Assembly (NCBI GenBank): GCA_963799045.1
Contig: CAWCVN010000005.1
Location: 62,001-126,000, forward strand
Direction: 5' to 3'
Length of the DNA stretch: 64,000 nucleotides
From: DASRSS01 sp963799045
Lineage (GTDB): Bacteria > Actinomycetota > Actinomycetes > Mycobacteriales > Jatrophihabitantaceae
In this document: in pieces, positions 26,991-36,253 of the stretch
How positions within the stretch are numbered: position 1 is the first letter of the stretch
Layout of the letters: each line of letters opens with the position of its first letter
Made by a program: the position numbers and the translations under genes
The notes under the pieces: generated by a model
Databases searched by the model: none
Told to the model about the DNA's origin: nothing
The model's input: the letters and a program-made list of their open reading frames with translations, nothing else

Positions 26991-28283
26991 GTGGAGGACA
27001 CGCCGGGCACCGGGCACTGGGCGGCGCCGGGCGCCCACACGCCGGTGCGCTCAACAGTCGAACTACCGGGCTCGAAGTCGCTGACGAACCGCCTGCTCGT
27101 GCTCGCGGCGCTCGCCGACGGGCCGTCGCGGCTCACCGCTCCGCTGCGCGCACGCGATACCGAGCTGATGGCGTACGCGCTGCGCACGCTGGGCGTGGCC
27201 GTCACCGACACCGGGCCGGACGATTCGGACTGGCTGGTCAGCCCGGGCCCGCTGCACGGTGGCACGGTGGACACCGGTCTCGCCGGCACCGTGATGCGCT
27301 TCGTTCCGCCGATCGCCGGCCTCGCCGACGGCCGCACTCTGTTCGACGGCGACGAGTACGCCCGGGAGCGGCCGATGGCGACGCTGCTCGACGGGCTGCG
27401 CCAGGTAGGCGTCCGCGTCGACGACGACGACCGGGGCCGGCTGCCGTTCACGGTGCACGGCGGCGGCTCGGTCCCGGGCGGACCGGTACATATCGACGCG
27501 TCGGCCTCGTCACAGTTCGTCTCGGCGCTGCTGCTGGCCGGCGCCCGCTTCGACAAGGGCGTCGAGATCGTGCACACGGGCTCCGACCCTGTGCCGTCCA
27601 CACCGCACATCGCCATGACGATCGACGTGCTGCGGGCGGTGGGGGTGCAGGCCGAGCAGTCCGGTAACGGCGAGTGGCGAGTCAGCCCCGGGCCGGTGGC
27701 CGCGCATGACTGGACGGTCGAACCGGACCTGTCGAACGCGGCGCCGTTCCTCGCGGCCGCGCTCGTGACCGGTGGATCGGTGACCGTGACGCGCTGGCCG
27801 AGTGTGACGACACAACCCGGTGACGCGCTGCGCGGGCTGCTCGCGGACATGGGCGCCCAGGTGACCCTGGACGAGCGGGGGCTGACCGTGTCGGCCGGTG
27901 CGGAGCTGCGCGGGATCGACGCGGACCTGCGCGACGTCGGGGAGCTGACACCGACCATCGCGGCGCTGGCGGCCCTCGCCAGCGGCCCGTCGCGGCTGTC
28001 GGGAATCGGGCACCTGCGCGGGCACGAGACCGACCGGCTGGCGGCACTGGCAACGGAGCTGACTCGTCTCGGCGGCGACGTCGTCGAGGGGGCGGACACG
28101 CTGGTCATCGACCCGCGGCCGCTGCACGGCGGGCTGTGGCGCGCCTACGCCGATCACCGGATGGCGACCGCGGGCGCGCTGCTGGGCCTGGCCGTCGATG
28201 GAGTGCAGGTCGACGACATCGCCTGCACGGGCAAGACCCTGCCGGACTTCCCGGGCCGCTGGGCCCGGATGTTGGCTGCCTGA
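26991..28283 (+). CDS. aroA: 3-phosphoshikimate 1-carboxyvinyltransferase (EPSP synthase)
   Basis: A 430-residue shikimate-pathway enzyme that joins PEP to shikimate-3-phosphate. Motifs: TVELPGSKSLTNRLLVLAAL, TGLAGTVMRFVPP, SASSQFVSALLLAG, and YADHRMATAGALLGLA near the end. GTG 26991 (VEDTPGTGHW) gives the usual short lead before the PGSKS motif; GTG 26958 is an alternative. It is followed after 5 nt by rsgA, and both lie downstream of the SRAP gene, the mycobacterial order. Confidence 0.96.
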   Translation: MEDTPGTGHWAAPGAHTPVRSTVELPGSKSLTNRLLVLAALADGPSRLTAPLRARDTELMAYALRTLGVAVTDTGPDDSDWLVSPGPLHGGTVDTGLAGTVMRFVPPIAGLADGRTLFDGDEYARERPMATLLDGLRQVGVRVDDDDRGRLPFTVHGGGSVPGGPVHIDASASSQFVSALLLAGARFDKGVEIVHTGSDPVPSTPHIAMTIDVLRAVGVQAEQSGNGEWRVSPGPVAAHDWTVEPDLSNAAPFLAAALVTGGSVTVTRWPSVTTQPGDALRGLLADMGAQVTLDERGLTVSAGAELRGIDADLRDVGELTPTIAALAALASGPSRLSGIGHLRGHETDRLAALATELTRLGGDVVEGADTLVIDPRPLHGGLWRAYADHRMATAGALLGLAVDGVQVDDIACTGKTLPDFPGRWARMLAA

Positions 28284-28288
28284 GGTCC

Positions 28289-29302
28289 ATGGCTCGCGGT
28301 CGCGACGTCAGCAGACTGGACGAGGACGACGTCCGGGTCCGCGCGAATCCCCGGGGCACCCGGCCGCGCTCGAAGCAGCGTCCCGCACACGACAGCGCAA
28401 GCGACGGCATGGTGCTCTCGGTGGACCGGGGCCGCTACGGCGTGCTGGTCGACGGCAACGTCGTCGCCGCGATGCGGGCACGCGAGCTCGGCCGGAAGGG
28501 CATCGTCGTCGGCGACGCGGTCAGCGTGGTCGGCGACCTGTCCGGACGCCCGGACGCGCTGGCGCGCATCGTGCGGCTCGCCGAGCGCAGCACCGTACTG
28601 CGGCGCACGACCGACGACAACGAACCGGTGTGGGGCACCCCGCACGACCAGCGCGGCAGGGTGATCGTCGCGAACGCAGACCAGCTGGTGATCGTCGCGG
28701 CGCTGGCCGACCCGGAGCCGCGCTTCGGGCTGATCGACCGGTGCATCGTCGCGGCGCTGACCGCCGGCATGGAGCCGGTGCTGTGCCTGACCAAGGCCGA
28801 TCTCGCTTCGCCGGACTCCACACTGGCGCGCTACGAGCCGCTGTCGGTTCCGGCGGTGATCACCCGGCGCGGCGGCGCGCTGGACGAACTGCGGGAGCGG
28901 TTGCGCGATCAGATGTCGGTTTTGGTCGGCCATTCGGGCGTGGGCAAGTCCACGTTGATCAACGCACTGGTGCCCGAGGCGTACCGCGCCACCGGCGCCG
29001 TGAGCGCGATCGGAAAGGGTCGGCATACCTCCTCGTCGGCGGTCGCGCTGCCGCTTCCCGAGGGTGGTTGGGTGATCGACACTCCGGGCGTGCGCTCGTT
29101 CGGTCTGGCCCACGTGAGCGCCGACGACCTGTTGTGGGCCTTCCCCGACCTCGAGGACGGCGCGACGAGCTGCCCGCCGGGCTGCGAGCACCTGTCCGCG
29201 GAGTCCGGCTGCATGCTCGACGCGTGGGTCGCGGCCGGGCATGCCACGCCCGAACGGCTGGCCGCCTTCCGCCGGCTGCTCGTCAGCCGTAGCGCCGACT
29301 AG
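28289..29302 (+). CDS. rsgA: Ribosome small subunit-dependent GTPase A
   Basis: A 337-residue circularly permuted GTPase assisting late 30S maturation. An OB-like N-terminal domain precedes the permuted G motifs: G4 LCLTKADLA, then G1 LVGHSGVGKSTLINAL near 213, G2 region KGRHTSSSA, G3 VIDTPGVRSFGL. The C-terminal zinc site is CPPGCEHLSAESGC. The G-domain order G4-G1-G3 is diagnostic. ATG 28289 has a GAGG site overlapping the aroA stop, so translation is coupled. A longer frame upstream overlaps aroA and is rejected. Confidence 0.96.
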   Translation: MARGRDVSRLDEDDVRVRANPRGTRPRSKQRPAHDSASDGMVLSVDRGRYGVLVDGNVVAAMRARELGRKGIVVGDAVSVVGDLSGRPDALARIVRLAERSTVLRRTTDDNEPVWGTPHDQRGRVIVANADQLVIVAALADPEPRFGLIDRCIVAALTAGMEPVLCLTKADLASPDSTLARYEPLSVPAVITRRGGALDELRERLRDQMSVLVGHSGVGKSTLINALVPEAYRATGAVSAIGKGRHTSSSAVALPLPEGGWVIDTPGVRSFGLAHVSADDLLWAFPDLEDGATSCPPGCEHLSAESGCMLDAWVAAGHATPERLAAFRRLLVSRSAD

Positions 29303-29312
29303 CCTCGTCGCC

Positions 29313-30158
29313 ATGCTGCTGAGCCTGACAGCGATCAACCGGTACCCGGTGAAGTCCTGCCGTGGGCAGGCGCTTGAAGAGGCGCAGCTCGAACCGTGGG
29401 GGCTGGCCGGCGACCGGCGCTGGATGCTCGTCGACGATGCGGGTGAGACGGTGACCGCCCGCGAACACCCGCGGCTACTGCTGGTGCGGCCCGAGCTCAC
29501 CGCCGGCGGCCTGAGGTTGACCGCCCCGGAGCTCGAGGAGCTGTCCGTCGCGATTCCGGCCGGTCCGGCCGTTCCGGTCCGCGTCCATGGCGGCGCGGCG
29601 TTCGCGTCACGGCCGGCAGACCCGGCCGCGCACGCCTGGTTCGGCAAGGTCGTCGGCATGTCCGCCCGGCTGATGTACCAGGACGATCCCACACTGCGGC
29701 CGACCAACCCGGCGTTCACCCAACCCGAGGACCGCGTCTCCCTCGCCGACGGCTACCCGCTGCTGCTCACCACCGAGGACTCGCTCGCAGCACTGAACGA
29801 GCTGATCGCGGACGGACGATTCCCCGACGAGGGGCCGGTGCCGATGCGCCGGTTCCGCCCGAACGTCGTGGTGCGCGGGGCCCCGGCGTGGGAGGAGGAC
29901 CACTGGCGGCGGCTGCGGATCGGCGGTGCGGTGTTCCGCGCGGTCAAGGGCTGCGCTCGCTGCGTGCTAACGACGATCGACCCGGACACCGCGCAGCTGG
30001 GCAGGGAGCCGCTGGCGACGCTGGTCAGGCACCGGCGGTGGGACGGCCAGTCCTGGTTCGGCATGAACCTGGTGCCGGACTCCCCCGGTGTGCGGATCCG
30101 GGTCGGCGACGAGGTCGAGGTGCTGGGCCAGGTCGACTCCGACGGCCCGCCGCGCTGA
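29313..30158 (+). CDS. MOSC domain-containing protein (MOSC_N/YcbX-like)
   Basis: A 281-residue protein with an N-terminal MOSC beta-barrel domain (LSLTAINRYPVKSCRGQALEEA) and the MOSC core (MRRFRPNVVV, FRAVKGCARCVLTTIDPDT). The conserved Cys in KGCARC is the expected molybdenum-cofactor ligand. YcbX/mARC relatives reduce N-hydroxylated compounds using a redox partner. ATG 29313, 10 nt after rsgA and 7 nt after a TAGCCT box, is the best start; leaderless mRNA is likely. Confidence 0.88.
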   Translation: MLLSLTAINRYPVKSCRGQALEEAQLEPWGLAGDRRWMLVDDAGETVTAREHPRLLLVRPELTAGGLRLTAPELEELSVAIPAGPAVPVRVHGGAAFASRPADPAAHAWFGKVVGMSARLMYQDDPTLRPTNPAFTQPEDRVSLADGYPLLLTTEDSLAALNELIADGRFPDEGPVPMRRFRPNVVVRGAPAWEEDHWRRLRIGGAVFRAVKGCARCVLTTIDPDTAQLGREPLATLVRHRRWDGQSWFGMNLVPDSPGVRIRVGDEVEVLGQVDSDGPPR

Positions 30159-30167
30159 CCCCGCTGG

Positions 30168-31358
30168 CTACCGAGGCGGCTGGCGGGCCAGCCATGCCCC
30201 GAACAGGTCGACGGCGGTGTCGATCTCGTCCTCGTCGCCGGCGAAGCACATGCGGATGTGGTTGCCGCCATCGACCGGGTCGAAGTCCAGGCCCGGGGCG
30301 ACGGCGACGCCGCACTCGTCGAGCGCTCGGCGCGCCCAGCTCATCGAGTCGTCGGTCCAGCGGCTGACGTCGGCGTAGATGTAGAACGCGCCGTCGGCCG
30401 GCGCGAGCCGGTCGAGGCCGATCGGGGGCAGCTTGCGCAGCAGCAGGTCGCGGTTGGCCGCGTAGCGGGAGACGTTCGCGTCCAGTTCCGCGTAGGCGTC
30501 GAAGGCGGCGACGGCCCCGAGCTGCGAGAGCGCTGGCGGGCAGATGGTGAAGTTGCCGGCCAGCCGGTCGACGGCGTCGATCAGCTCGTCCGGGACGACC
30601 AGCCAACCGATGCGCCACCCGGTCATGCAGAAGTACTTGCTGAACGAGTTCACGACTACCGACTGCTGGCTGGAGCGCCAGGCGGTGTCGGGGCGCTCGC
30701 CGAAGGTGATGCCGTGGTAGATCTCGTCGCTGATCAACCTGGTGCCGTGGTGCTCGCACCAGCGGGCCAGCGCGGCGAGCTCGTCGGGCGCGAGCATCGT
30801 CCCGGTCGGGTTGGCGGGGCTGGCGACGACCAGGCCCGCCGGCGGCTCCGGCAGCGCCTCGAGCTGTTCGACCGTGGGTTGGAAGCGCGTCTGCGGGCCG
30901 CACGGGAGCTCGAGCACCCGGCAGCCGAGGGCGGCGAGCATGTTGCGGTAGGCGGGGTAGCCCGGCCGGGCCATCACGACGGTGTCGCCGGCCTCGAACG
31001 CGGCCAGGAACGCGTACAGGAAGCCCCCGGACGAGCCGGTTGTCACGGCCACGGAGTGCGGTGACACCGACAGGCCGTAGGTGTGCTGGTAGTGACCGGC
31101 GATCGCCTCGCGCAGCTGCGGGATCCCGAGCGCGTTGGTGTAGCCGATCAGGTCGGTGTCCAGCGCGTCGTGTGCTGCCTTGCGCACGCTGCTCGGCGCG
31201 GGCGTCGACGGCTGCCCGGCGGACAGGTCGCGGACGGGCAGTCCCAGCGCGCGGCGTTCGACCACGGCGTCGATGACCCGCATGACGTAGAACGGCGGGA
31301 CGTCGCTTCGTCGCGCGGCGGCCATAGCGTCCGCGGCCCGGGAACGGCTGGTGTGCAC
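30168..31358 (-). CDS. Pyridoxal-phosphate aminotransferase, class I/II
   Basis: A 396-residue fold-type I enzyme of the aspartate aminotransferase group: VRDLSAGQPSTPAP, GYTNALGIPQLREAIAGHY, VVASPANPTGTML, ISDEIYHGITFG and the PLP lysine in VVNSFSKYFCMTGWRIGW. The order and spacing fit aspartate/aromatic or alanine-type aminotransferases; the donor cannot be fixed. GTG 31358 is preferred (VHTSRSRAAD); ATG 31325 and the start at 31388 are possible, but the last would overlap the divergent hisN start. Confidence 0.9.
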   Translation of the reverse strand: MHTSRSRAADAMAAARRSDVPPFYVMRVIDAVVERRALGLPVRDLSAGQPSTPAPSSVRKAAHDALDTDLIGYTNALGIPQLREAIAGHYQHTYGLSVSPHSVAVTTGSSGGFLYAFLAAFEAGDTVVMARPGYPAYRNMLAALGCRVLELPCGPQTRFQPTVEQLEALPEPPAGLVVASPANPTGTMLAPDELAALARWCEHHGTRLISDEIYHGITFGERPDTAWRSSQQSVVVNSFSKYFCMTGWRIGWLVVPDELIDAVDRLAGNFTICPPALSQLGAVAAFDAYAELDANVSRYAANRDLLLRKLPPIGLDRLAPADGAFYIYADVSRWTDDSMSWARRALDECGVAVAPGLDFDPVDGGNHIRMCFAGDEDEIDTAVDLFGAWLARQPPR

Positions 31359-31381
31359 CGCTCGACGGTAGCCTGCGAGCC

Positions 31382-32203
31382 GTGCCAACGACCAACGACT
31401 CTGCCGCCGGGTACGCCGCCGATCTCGGCGTCGCGCTCGGACTCGCCGACCTCGCCGACGCGATCACCTCGGCCCGTTTCGGCGCCGCCGACCTGGTTGT
31501 CGAGGCCAAGCCCGACCTGACGCCGGTCAGCGACGCCGACCGGGCGGTCGAGCAGCGGCTGCGCGAGCGCCTCGCCGAGCTGCGCCCGGACGATGCGGTG
31601 ATCGGCGAGGAGTACGGCGGCACGGACGACTTCGGCGGCCGGCGCTGGGTGATCGACCCGATCGACGGCACGAAGAACTTCGTCCGGGGCGTGCCGGTCT
31701 GGGCCACGCTGATCGCGCTGCTCGATGACACCGCAGCCCGGTCCGGCGACGCCGTCGTCGGTGTCGTCTCCGCCCCAGCCCTCGGCCGCCGTTGGTGGGC
31801 GCACCGCGCCGGAGGCGCGTGGACCAGCGCCTCCGGTGGCGCAAGACGCCGGCTCGCGGTGTCGGCGGTGTCCGAACTCGCTGACGCGAGCCTGTCGTAC
31901 TCGTCGTTGTCGGGGTGGGCAGAGCGCGGACGCCGCGAGGCATTCGTCGCGCTCACCGACCGGGTCTGGCGCACCCGCGCCTACGGCGACTTCTGGTCGT
32001 ACGTGCTCGTCGCCGAGGGCGCAGTCGACCTAGCCGCCGAACCCGAGCTGTCGCTGTGGGACATGGGAGCGCTCGCCCCGATCGTCACCGAAGCGGGCGG
32101 CAGATTCACCGGGCTCGACGGCGTCGACGGAGTTCATCAGGGCAACGCCGCGGCGAGCAACGGCCTGCTGCACGAGCAGTTCCTCACCGCGCTCGACGCA
32201 TGA
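31382..32203 (+). CDS. hisN: Histidinol-phosphatase, inositol-monophosphatase fold
   Basis: A 273-residue Mg-dependent phosphatase. IMPase metal-site motifs are IGEEYGG near 75, WVIDPIDGTKNFVRGVPVWA near 91-110 and LWDMGALAPIVTEAGGRFTG near 226. The string DPIDGTKNFVRGVPVWATLI is characteristic of actinobacterial HisN, which removes phosphate from L-histidinol phosphate in histidine synthesis. It starts at GTG 31382 with TAGCCT just upstream (leaderless). It ends next to the convergent DUF222 gene. Confidence 0.92.
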   Translation: MPTTNDSAAGYAADLGVALGLADLADAITSARFGAADLVVEAKPDLTPVSDADRAVEQRLRERLAELRPDDAVIGEEYGGTDDFGGRRWVIDPIDGTKNFVRGVPVWATLIALLDDTAARSGDAVVGVVSAPALGRRWWAHRAGGAWTSASGGARRRLAVSAVSELADASLSYSSLSGWAERGRREAFVALTDRVWRTRAYGDFWSYVLVAEGAVDLAAEPELSLWDMGALAPIVTEAGGRFTGLDGVDGVHQGNAAASNGLLHEQFLTALDA

Positions 32204-32206
32204 CGC

Positions 32207-33543
32207 TCAGAACGGCGGTGGTTCGTCGTCGTTCTGCTCGGGCGCGGTCGGTTCTGCGGGTACGGGTAACTGGGGTGGCCGGTAGCGATAGGCGTGTCTG
32301 GTCGGGCTGGTCCATTCGTAGCTGCCGTCGGCGAGTTTGGTTAGTCGCCATCGGCTGTGGTGTTTCAGGTTGTGGTGGCGTCGGCAGAGTGGTTCGAGGT
32401 TGTCGACGCAGGTCGGCCCGGCGGGCCAGGGTGTTGCGGTGGTCGAGGTCGCAGTAGTGGGCGGAGCGTCCGCAGCCGGGGTGCACGCAGGTCACGTCGC
32501 GGGCGATGACGGTGCGGGCGATCCGGGCGGGTGGGGTGTAGGTGTCGGCGGTGTCGGTGTTCTGGACGAGGATGTGGCCGTGGTTGTCGACGGGGATTTC
32601 GTGCCGCACCGCGCCGGGTAGGGCGGCGATCCGCCGGGCCATGGAGGCGGGGATGGGTCCGTAGCCGTCCAGTTCGGCGGGCTGGTCGTCCTGTCCGGCG
32701 AGGGTGGAGGCGGCGACCGTGACGGACAGGGCGGGGCGGAGGCCGTGCCGTTTCGGCAGGCCGGGCATGTCCAGGGCTGAACTGCAGATGTCGACGATCG
32801 CGTCCGCGCGCCGCTGGTCCAGGGTGCGCGTGTCGGCGGTGTCGGTTTTGACGGCCCAGGTGTTGATGGCGGTCAGCACGGTCGCCGCGCCGTCGGCCGC
32901 GAGGTGCAGCACCACGTCGGCCATGTAGTCGGGCTCGTCGTAGGTGATGACGTTGCGTTGCGCGAACGCTTCGGCGTGCTGGACGGCTTCGTCCTTGCGG
33001 TCGAACCGGGCCACGGCGCGGCGGACGGCGCAGCGGAACTCGCCGGCGGATTGCCGGCAGCCGCGCGGCAGCACCCGCTCCTGCACCTTGGCCGCGACCT
33101 CGTCGCTGCAGTGCCGCACCCCCAACGCCAGGGTCCGGGCGTGCCCATACGGCAGGAACCCGCCCGTGAGCAGGTTGTGCGTGTCCGCCAGGCGCCCGGT
33201 CAACTGCTTCGCCGCCTCCAGGGTCAGGTTCGCGCTGTTCGGGGCGGTCTGCAGCACGCAGGCGACCTCGTCGCGCAGGAACTGCTCGCCGTCCGGGTCA
33301 CGGCGGGCGATCTCGGCCAGCAGCTCCTGCTGCTTGCCCGCGATCGTGGCGAGCAGCTTCTGCGACGCGGCGACCGCGTCGATCAGTGCCGCATCGGACA
33401 GCGACGGCGCGTGCAGCACCGACAACGCGGCCAGAGCCGCACCGGACGGATCCAACACCGCCAGCAGCAGCAGCCGCCGCCGACGGATCACGCGACGCAT
33501 CGGCAGGCGACGGCATCGGTGTCGTCGGCATCGGTGTCGTCAC
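32207..33543 (-). pseudogene. DUF222 / HNH endonuclease (13E12-repeat type), one or two frameshifts
   Basis: A helical DUF222 region (LIDAVAASQKLLATIAGKQQ, GHARTLALGVRHCSDEVAA) leads to an HNH nuclease core (TCVHPGCGRSAHYCDLDH). Just after it, near 32415-32428, the frame is lost; one base removed restores DNLEPLCRRHHNLKHHSRWR and the usual Pro-rich end with a stop at 32207. The N-terminus may need another one-base removal near 33455 to reach GTG 33543 (MTTPMPTTPMPS...). Such genes are multi-copy, mobile-like in actinobacteria, function unproven. Corrected length is 430-445 residues. Insertion bias again suggests sequencing error. Confidence 0.75.
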
Positions 33544-33749
33544 CGCGGGATCGACCGGGATCGGCTCCCCACCGCAGGCACGGCGTCAGGCCGCGCGAGC
33601 AGTCGGGGAGGAGGAAACATAGGAGCTAATATACCTGAACGACCGTGCGCAAGTCAAGCGTTTCGAGGCGACTTTCCCCTTATTCTGTAGGGAATTCCAG
33701 CAGGAAGATCGCAAGCAGAGCGCAAGGTAAGCCAGCAATGAGACCGACC

Positions 33750-33779
33750 AAGAACGCAACGCCTCGTCGCTGCGTTCTT
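33750..33779. terminator. Hairpin downstream of the alcohol dehydrogenase gene
   Basis: AAGAACGCA and TGCGTTCTT are perfect 9-bp arms around a 12-nt loop, 40 nt beyond the 3' end of the dehydrogenase gene. The 33544-33820 gap around it is relatively AT-rich with no other feature seen. Confidence 0.5.
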
Positions 33780-33820
33780 CGACTCGAAGCGCCAAGACCG
33801 CAACGCGACCCAGCGATCGG

Positions 33821-34981
33821 TCAGCCAGGCTGGACCGCGTCGCTGGCTGGATCGATGAGTATCTTCGCGTGCCGGTCGGGATCGGCCAAGGCGGTGAAGG
33901 CGTTCTCCACACCGTCCAGCCCGACCGTGCCGGTGACGATCGGCGCGGCGTCGACCTTTCCGTCCGCCAGCAGCTGCAGCGTGTCGCGGAACTCCAGGGG
34001 CGTGTACCCGATCACGAATCGCAGGTCGATCTCCTTGTTGATCGCCATGGCCGGGCGGATTCGGTCGGGCTGCATGCACACGCCGACCACGACGACCCGC
34101 GAGTACAGCGGCGCTGCGGCGACAAGCTGGTCGATCACTCCCGGCACGCCGACGCACTCGAACACGACCGGCCGCTTCGGGGTAGCGGCACCGAGCGCTT
34201 CGGCCGCACGGTAGACCTGCCACCAGGGAACGAGCGGGATTCGACGCAGCTTCTCCATGGAGTCCACCGCGAGGTCGAGCACCTCGGCCGCGGATGCCAG
34301 GTGGCCGCGGCCCGGCGGGAACGGCGACTCGTACGCCGGATCGACGACCAGGTCCGCGCCGCAGGCCCGGGCCAGCGCGCGGCGACCGGACGAGAAGTCG
34401 CTGGCGACGACCGTGCGAACGCCGTTCGCCTTCAGCATGCAGATGACCGCCAGCCCGACCGGTCCGCACCCGACGACGACCGCCACCTGGCCCTTCTTGA
34501 TCTCGCTGCGTCGGACCGCGTGCAGCCCGACGGCCATGGGCTCGGTCAGCGCGGCGATATCGGTGGGCAGGTGGTCGGGCACGCCGAAAGTCAGCGACTC
34601 CTCGACCAGCATCCGCTCCGCGTAGCCGCCCGGCGCGGCCATGGATAGCCCGGTCGGGTGCACCGCTCCCCCGCTTCGCAACAGCGGGAAGGAGACCACT
34701 CGGCTGCCCACCGGCATCGTCTTGCCGGTCTTCGGCCCGTGGGCGAGGACCTCGCCGCACAGCTCGTGGCCCATCACCGCAGCTTCGTCGGAACGGAACA
34801 CGCCGGCGTACCCGGTCTGCGCGGTGATGTCGGCCAGCTCGTCGCAGTGGCGACGCGCATGCAGGTCCGACCCGCAGATGCCGCAGCGCAACACCTTGAT
34901 CAGCAGCTGCCCCGGACCGGGAACGGGCTCCGGCATGTCGACGACCTCGAGCTTGGCGTTGTGGCAGACGACGGCACGCAT
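33821..34981 (-). CDS. Zinc-dependent alcohol dehydrogenase, MDR family
   Basis: A 386-residue medium-chain dehydrogenase. The catalytic zinc region is CGICGSDLHA near 33-42 with GHELCGE further on; the Rossmann motif is VVVGCGPVGLAVI. The four-cysteine structural zinc loop is missing (FPLLRSGGAVHPTG stands in its place), which fits a subgroup of actinobacterial zinc dehydrogenases. It oxidises or reduces an unknown alcohol/aldehyde with NAD(P). It starts at ATG 34981 with GGGAGGCCC upstream (minus strand) and appears monocistronic. Confidence 0.9.
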   Translation of the reverse strand: MRAVVCHNAKLEVVDMPEPVPGPGQLLIKVLRCGICGSDLHARRHCDELADITAQTGYAGVFRSDEAAVMGHELCGEVLAHGPKTGKTMPVGSRVVSFPLLRSGGAVHPTGLSMAAPGGYAERMLVEESLTFGVPDHLPTDIAALTEPMAVGLHAVRRSEIKKGQVAVVVGCGPVGLAVICMLKANGVRTVVASDFSSGRRALARACGADLVVDPAYESPFPPGRGHLASAAEVLDLAVDSMEKLRRIPLVPWWQVYRAAEALGAATPKRPVVFECVGVPGVIDQLVAAAPLYSRVVVVGVCMQPDRIRPAMAINKEIDLRFVIGYTPLEFRDTLQLLADGKVDAAPIVTGTVGLDGVENAFTALADPDRHAKILIDPASDAVQPG

Positions 34982-35153
34982 CGGGCCTCCCTGTCGGGGC
35001 GGTCGGTGGGAGTTCGCGACGGCCCAGCATATCTGCCGCGTGTAGCTATGGATCCGCTCTAGATCCCCCCGCGCAGCGCAGGTTGCCCAGGGCGCGGGCC
35101 GATCGGAACCTCGTACGGCGGGACCGCCAAGCTACGAGGAGAGGAGGACGGCC

Positions 35154-35333
35154 ATGCATGTCTCCGGAGTCAGCTCCGCGTCGGGCTCGACCGCGTCGCA
35201 CTACGCCGAGAGTCTTCGCGCATCGCTCGCCGCAAAGGCCAAGGCCAATGCTGCGAACGGCAAGATGGACACCGATGGCGACCGCGACGGTGATACGTCG
35301 GCTCGCCCGGACCGGGCAGACGGCCGCGGCTGA
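35154..35333 (+). CDS. Small protein with a DxDGDxDGD calcium-loop-like motif
   Basis: A 59-residue frame (MHVSGVSSASGSTASHYAES...) with an exceptionally strong ribosome site (GAGGAGAGGAGGA) 5-6 nt before ATG 35154. The N-terminal part is Ser/Ala-rich, the middle basic (LAAKAKANAANGK), and the end acidic (MDTDGDRDGDTSARPD), resembling a single EF-hand-like or dockerin-like calcium loop. There is no signal peptide or membrane helix. Similar small proteins ending in DTDGDxDG occur in other bacteria by memory, with no assigned role. Moderate confidence based on the ribosome site and codon pattern. Confidence 0.6.
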   Translation: MHVSGVSSASGSTASHYAESLRASLAAKAKANAANGKMDTDGDRDGDTSARPDRADGRG

Positions 35334-35497
35334 TCTCGGTGGGTGTCGCCGCACCGCGGGTGCGGCGGCACCCACTTGGGTCTCGCGGGCCACCGGCCGA
35401 AATCAGGTCGGAAAAATGTGTCAGATCCCAGGCCTCACAGCCCTCTTATCGGGTGAAGCGCCGCACACAGCGGCCGCACCCGACAGGAGACAAGCTC

Positions 35498-36241
35498 ATG
35501 AGGATCACCGCTCGCATCGCACTCGCCGCCACCCTGGCCCCCATCGCCGTCGGCCTGCTGGGCGCCTGCAGCTCCGGCGCCTCTGGGCACGGCGGCAAGC
35601 CCGCTAGCGACGCCGCGGGCGTCGCCGCGGTCACCGCTTCGGCGAATCCGCAGGCCGAGCAGCCCACGACACCGACCGCTGCACACACCGCACCCACCGC
35701 TCACCCGGTCCTGCACCACAGCTCCGGCCCCGCGGTCTCGAGCGGCGACGACGGCAACGCGGCGGGCTCGTCGGGTATCGGCACGCAGACGCAGGCCCCG
35801 AACCCGGGGCCCAAGCCCAAGCCGGCCGCGCCGGCAAAGCCCACGTTCACGAACCTGACGCTCACCGCCCCCGCGTCGTGCCCGGCCGGGAAGTCGATCA
35901 CCCCCAAGCTGTCCTGGACGACGAAGCACACCGGCTTCGTGGGCGTCTCCATCGACGACCCGGGCGCCGTCAGCGGCTACGGGGCCTTCGCGAGGAACGC
36001 GACGATCTCGCTGCCGGCGGTCCAGTGCACCGGACCGCTCGGCGCGAAGATCGCTCACCGCTACGACGTCTGGGCGCTCGCTGGAGTCTCGAGCAGGCAC
36101 CGGGTACTGCACATGAACACGACGGTGACGGCGTTGATCACGATGCCGATGCCCGGCCTGACGCTGACCCCGACCCCGCCCTCGCAGTCGCCGGTCCTCC
36201 CGCCGTTCCCGATGCCGCCGTTCCCGATCCCCCACCCGTGA
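35498..36241 (+). CDS. Putative secreted lipoprotein
   Basis: A 247-residue protein with a lipoprotein signal peptide: MRITARIALAATLAPIAVG then lipobox LLGAC, lipidated Cys at 24. A Ser/Pro/Thr-rich linker (about 30-115) leads to a folded-looking C-terminal region with two cysteines (TAPASCPAGKSITPK, AVQCTGPLG), possibly an immunoglobulin-like beta domain, and a Pro-rich tail (FPMPPFPIPHP). AGGAGA lies 8 nt before ATG 35498. It ends 12 nt before the sigma factor gene and may be co-transcribed with it. Function unknown. Confidence 0.8.
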   Translation: MRITARIALAATLAPIAVGLLGACSSGASGHGGKPASDAAGVAAVTASANPQAEQPTTPTAAHTAPTAHPVLHHSSGPAVSSGDDGNAAGSSGIGTQTQAPNPGPKPKPAAPAKPTFTNLTLTAPASCPAGKSITPKLSWTTKHTGFVGVSIDDPGAVSGYGAFARNATISLPAVQCTGPLGAKIAHRYDVWALAGVSSRHRVLHMNTTVTALITMPMPGLTLTPTPPSQSPVLPPFPMPPFPIPHP

Positions 36242-36253
36242 TAGACCGTCTCC

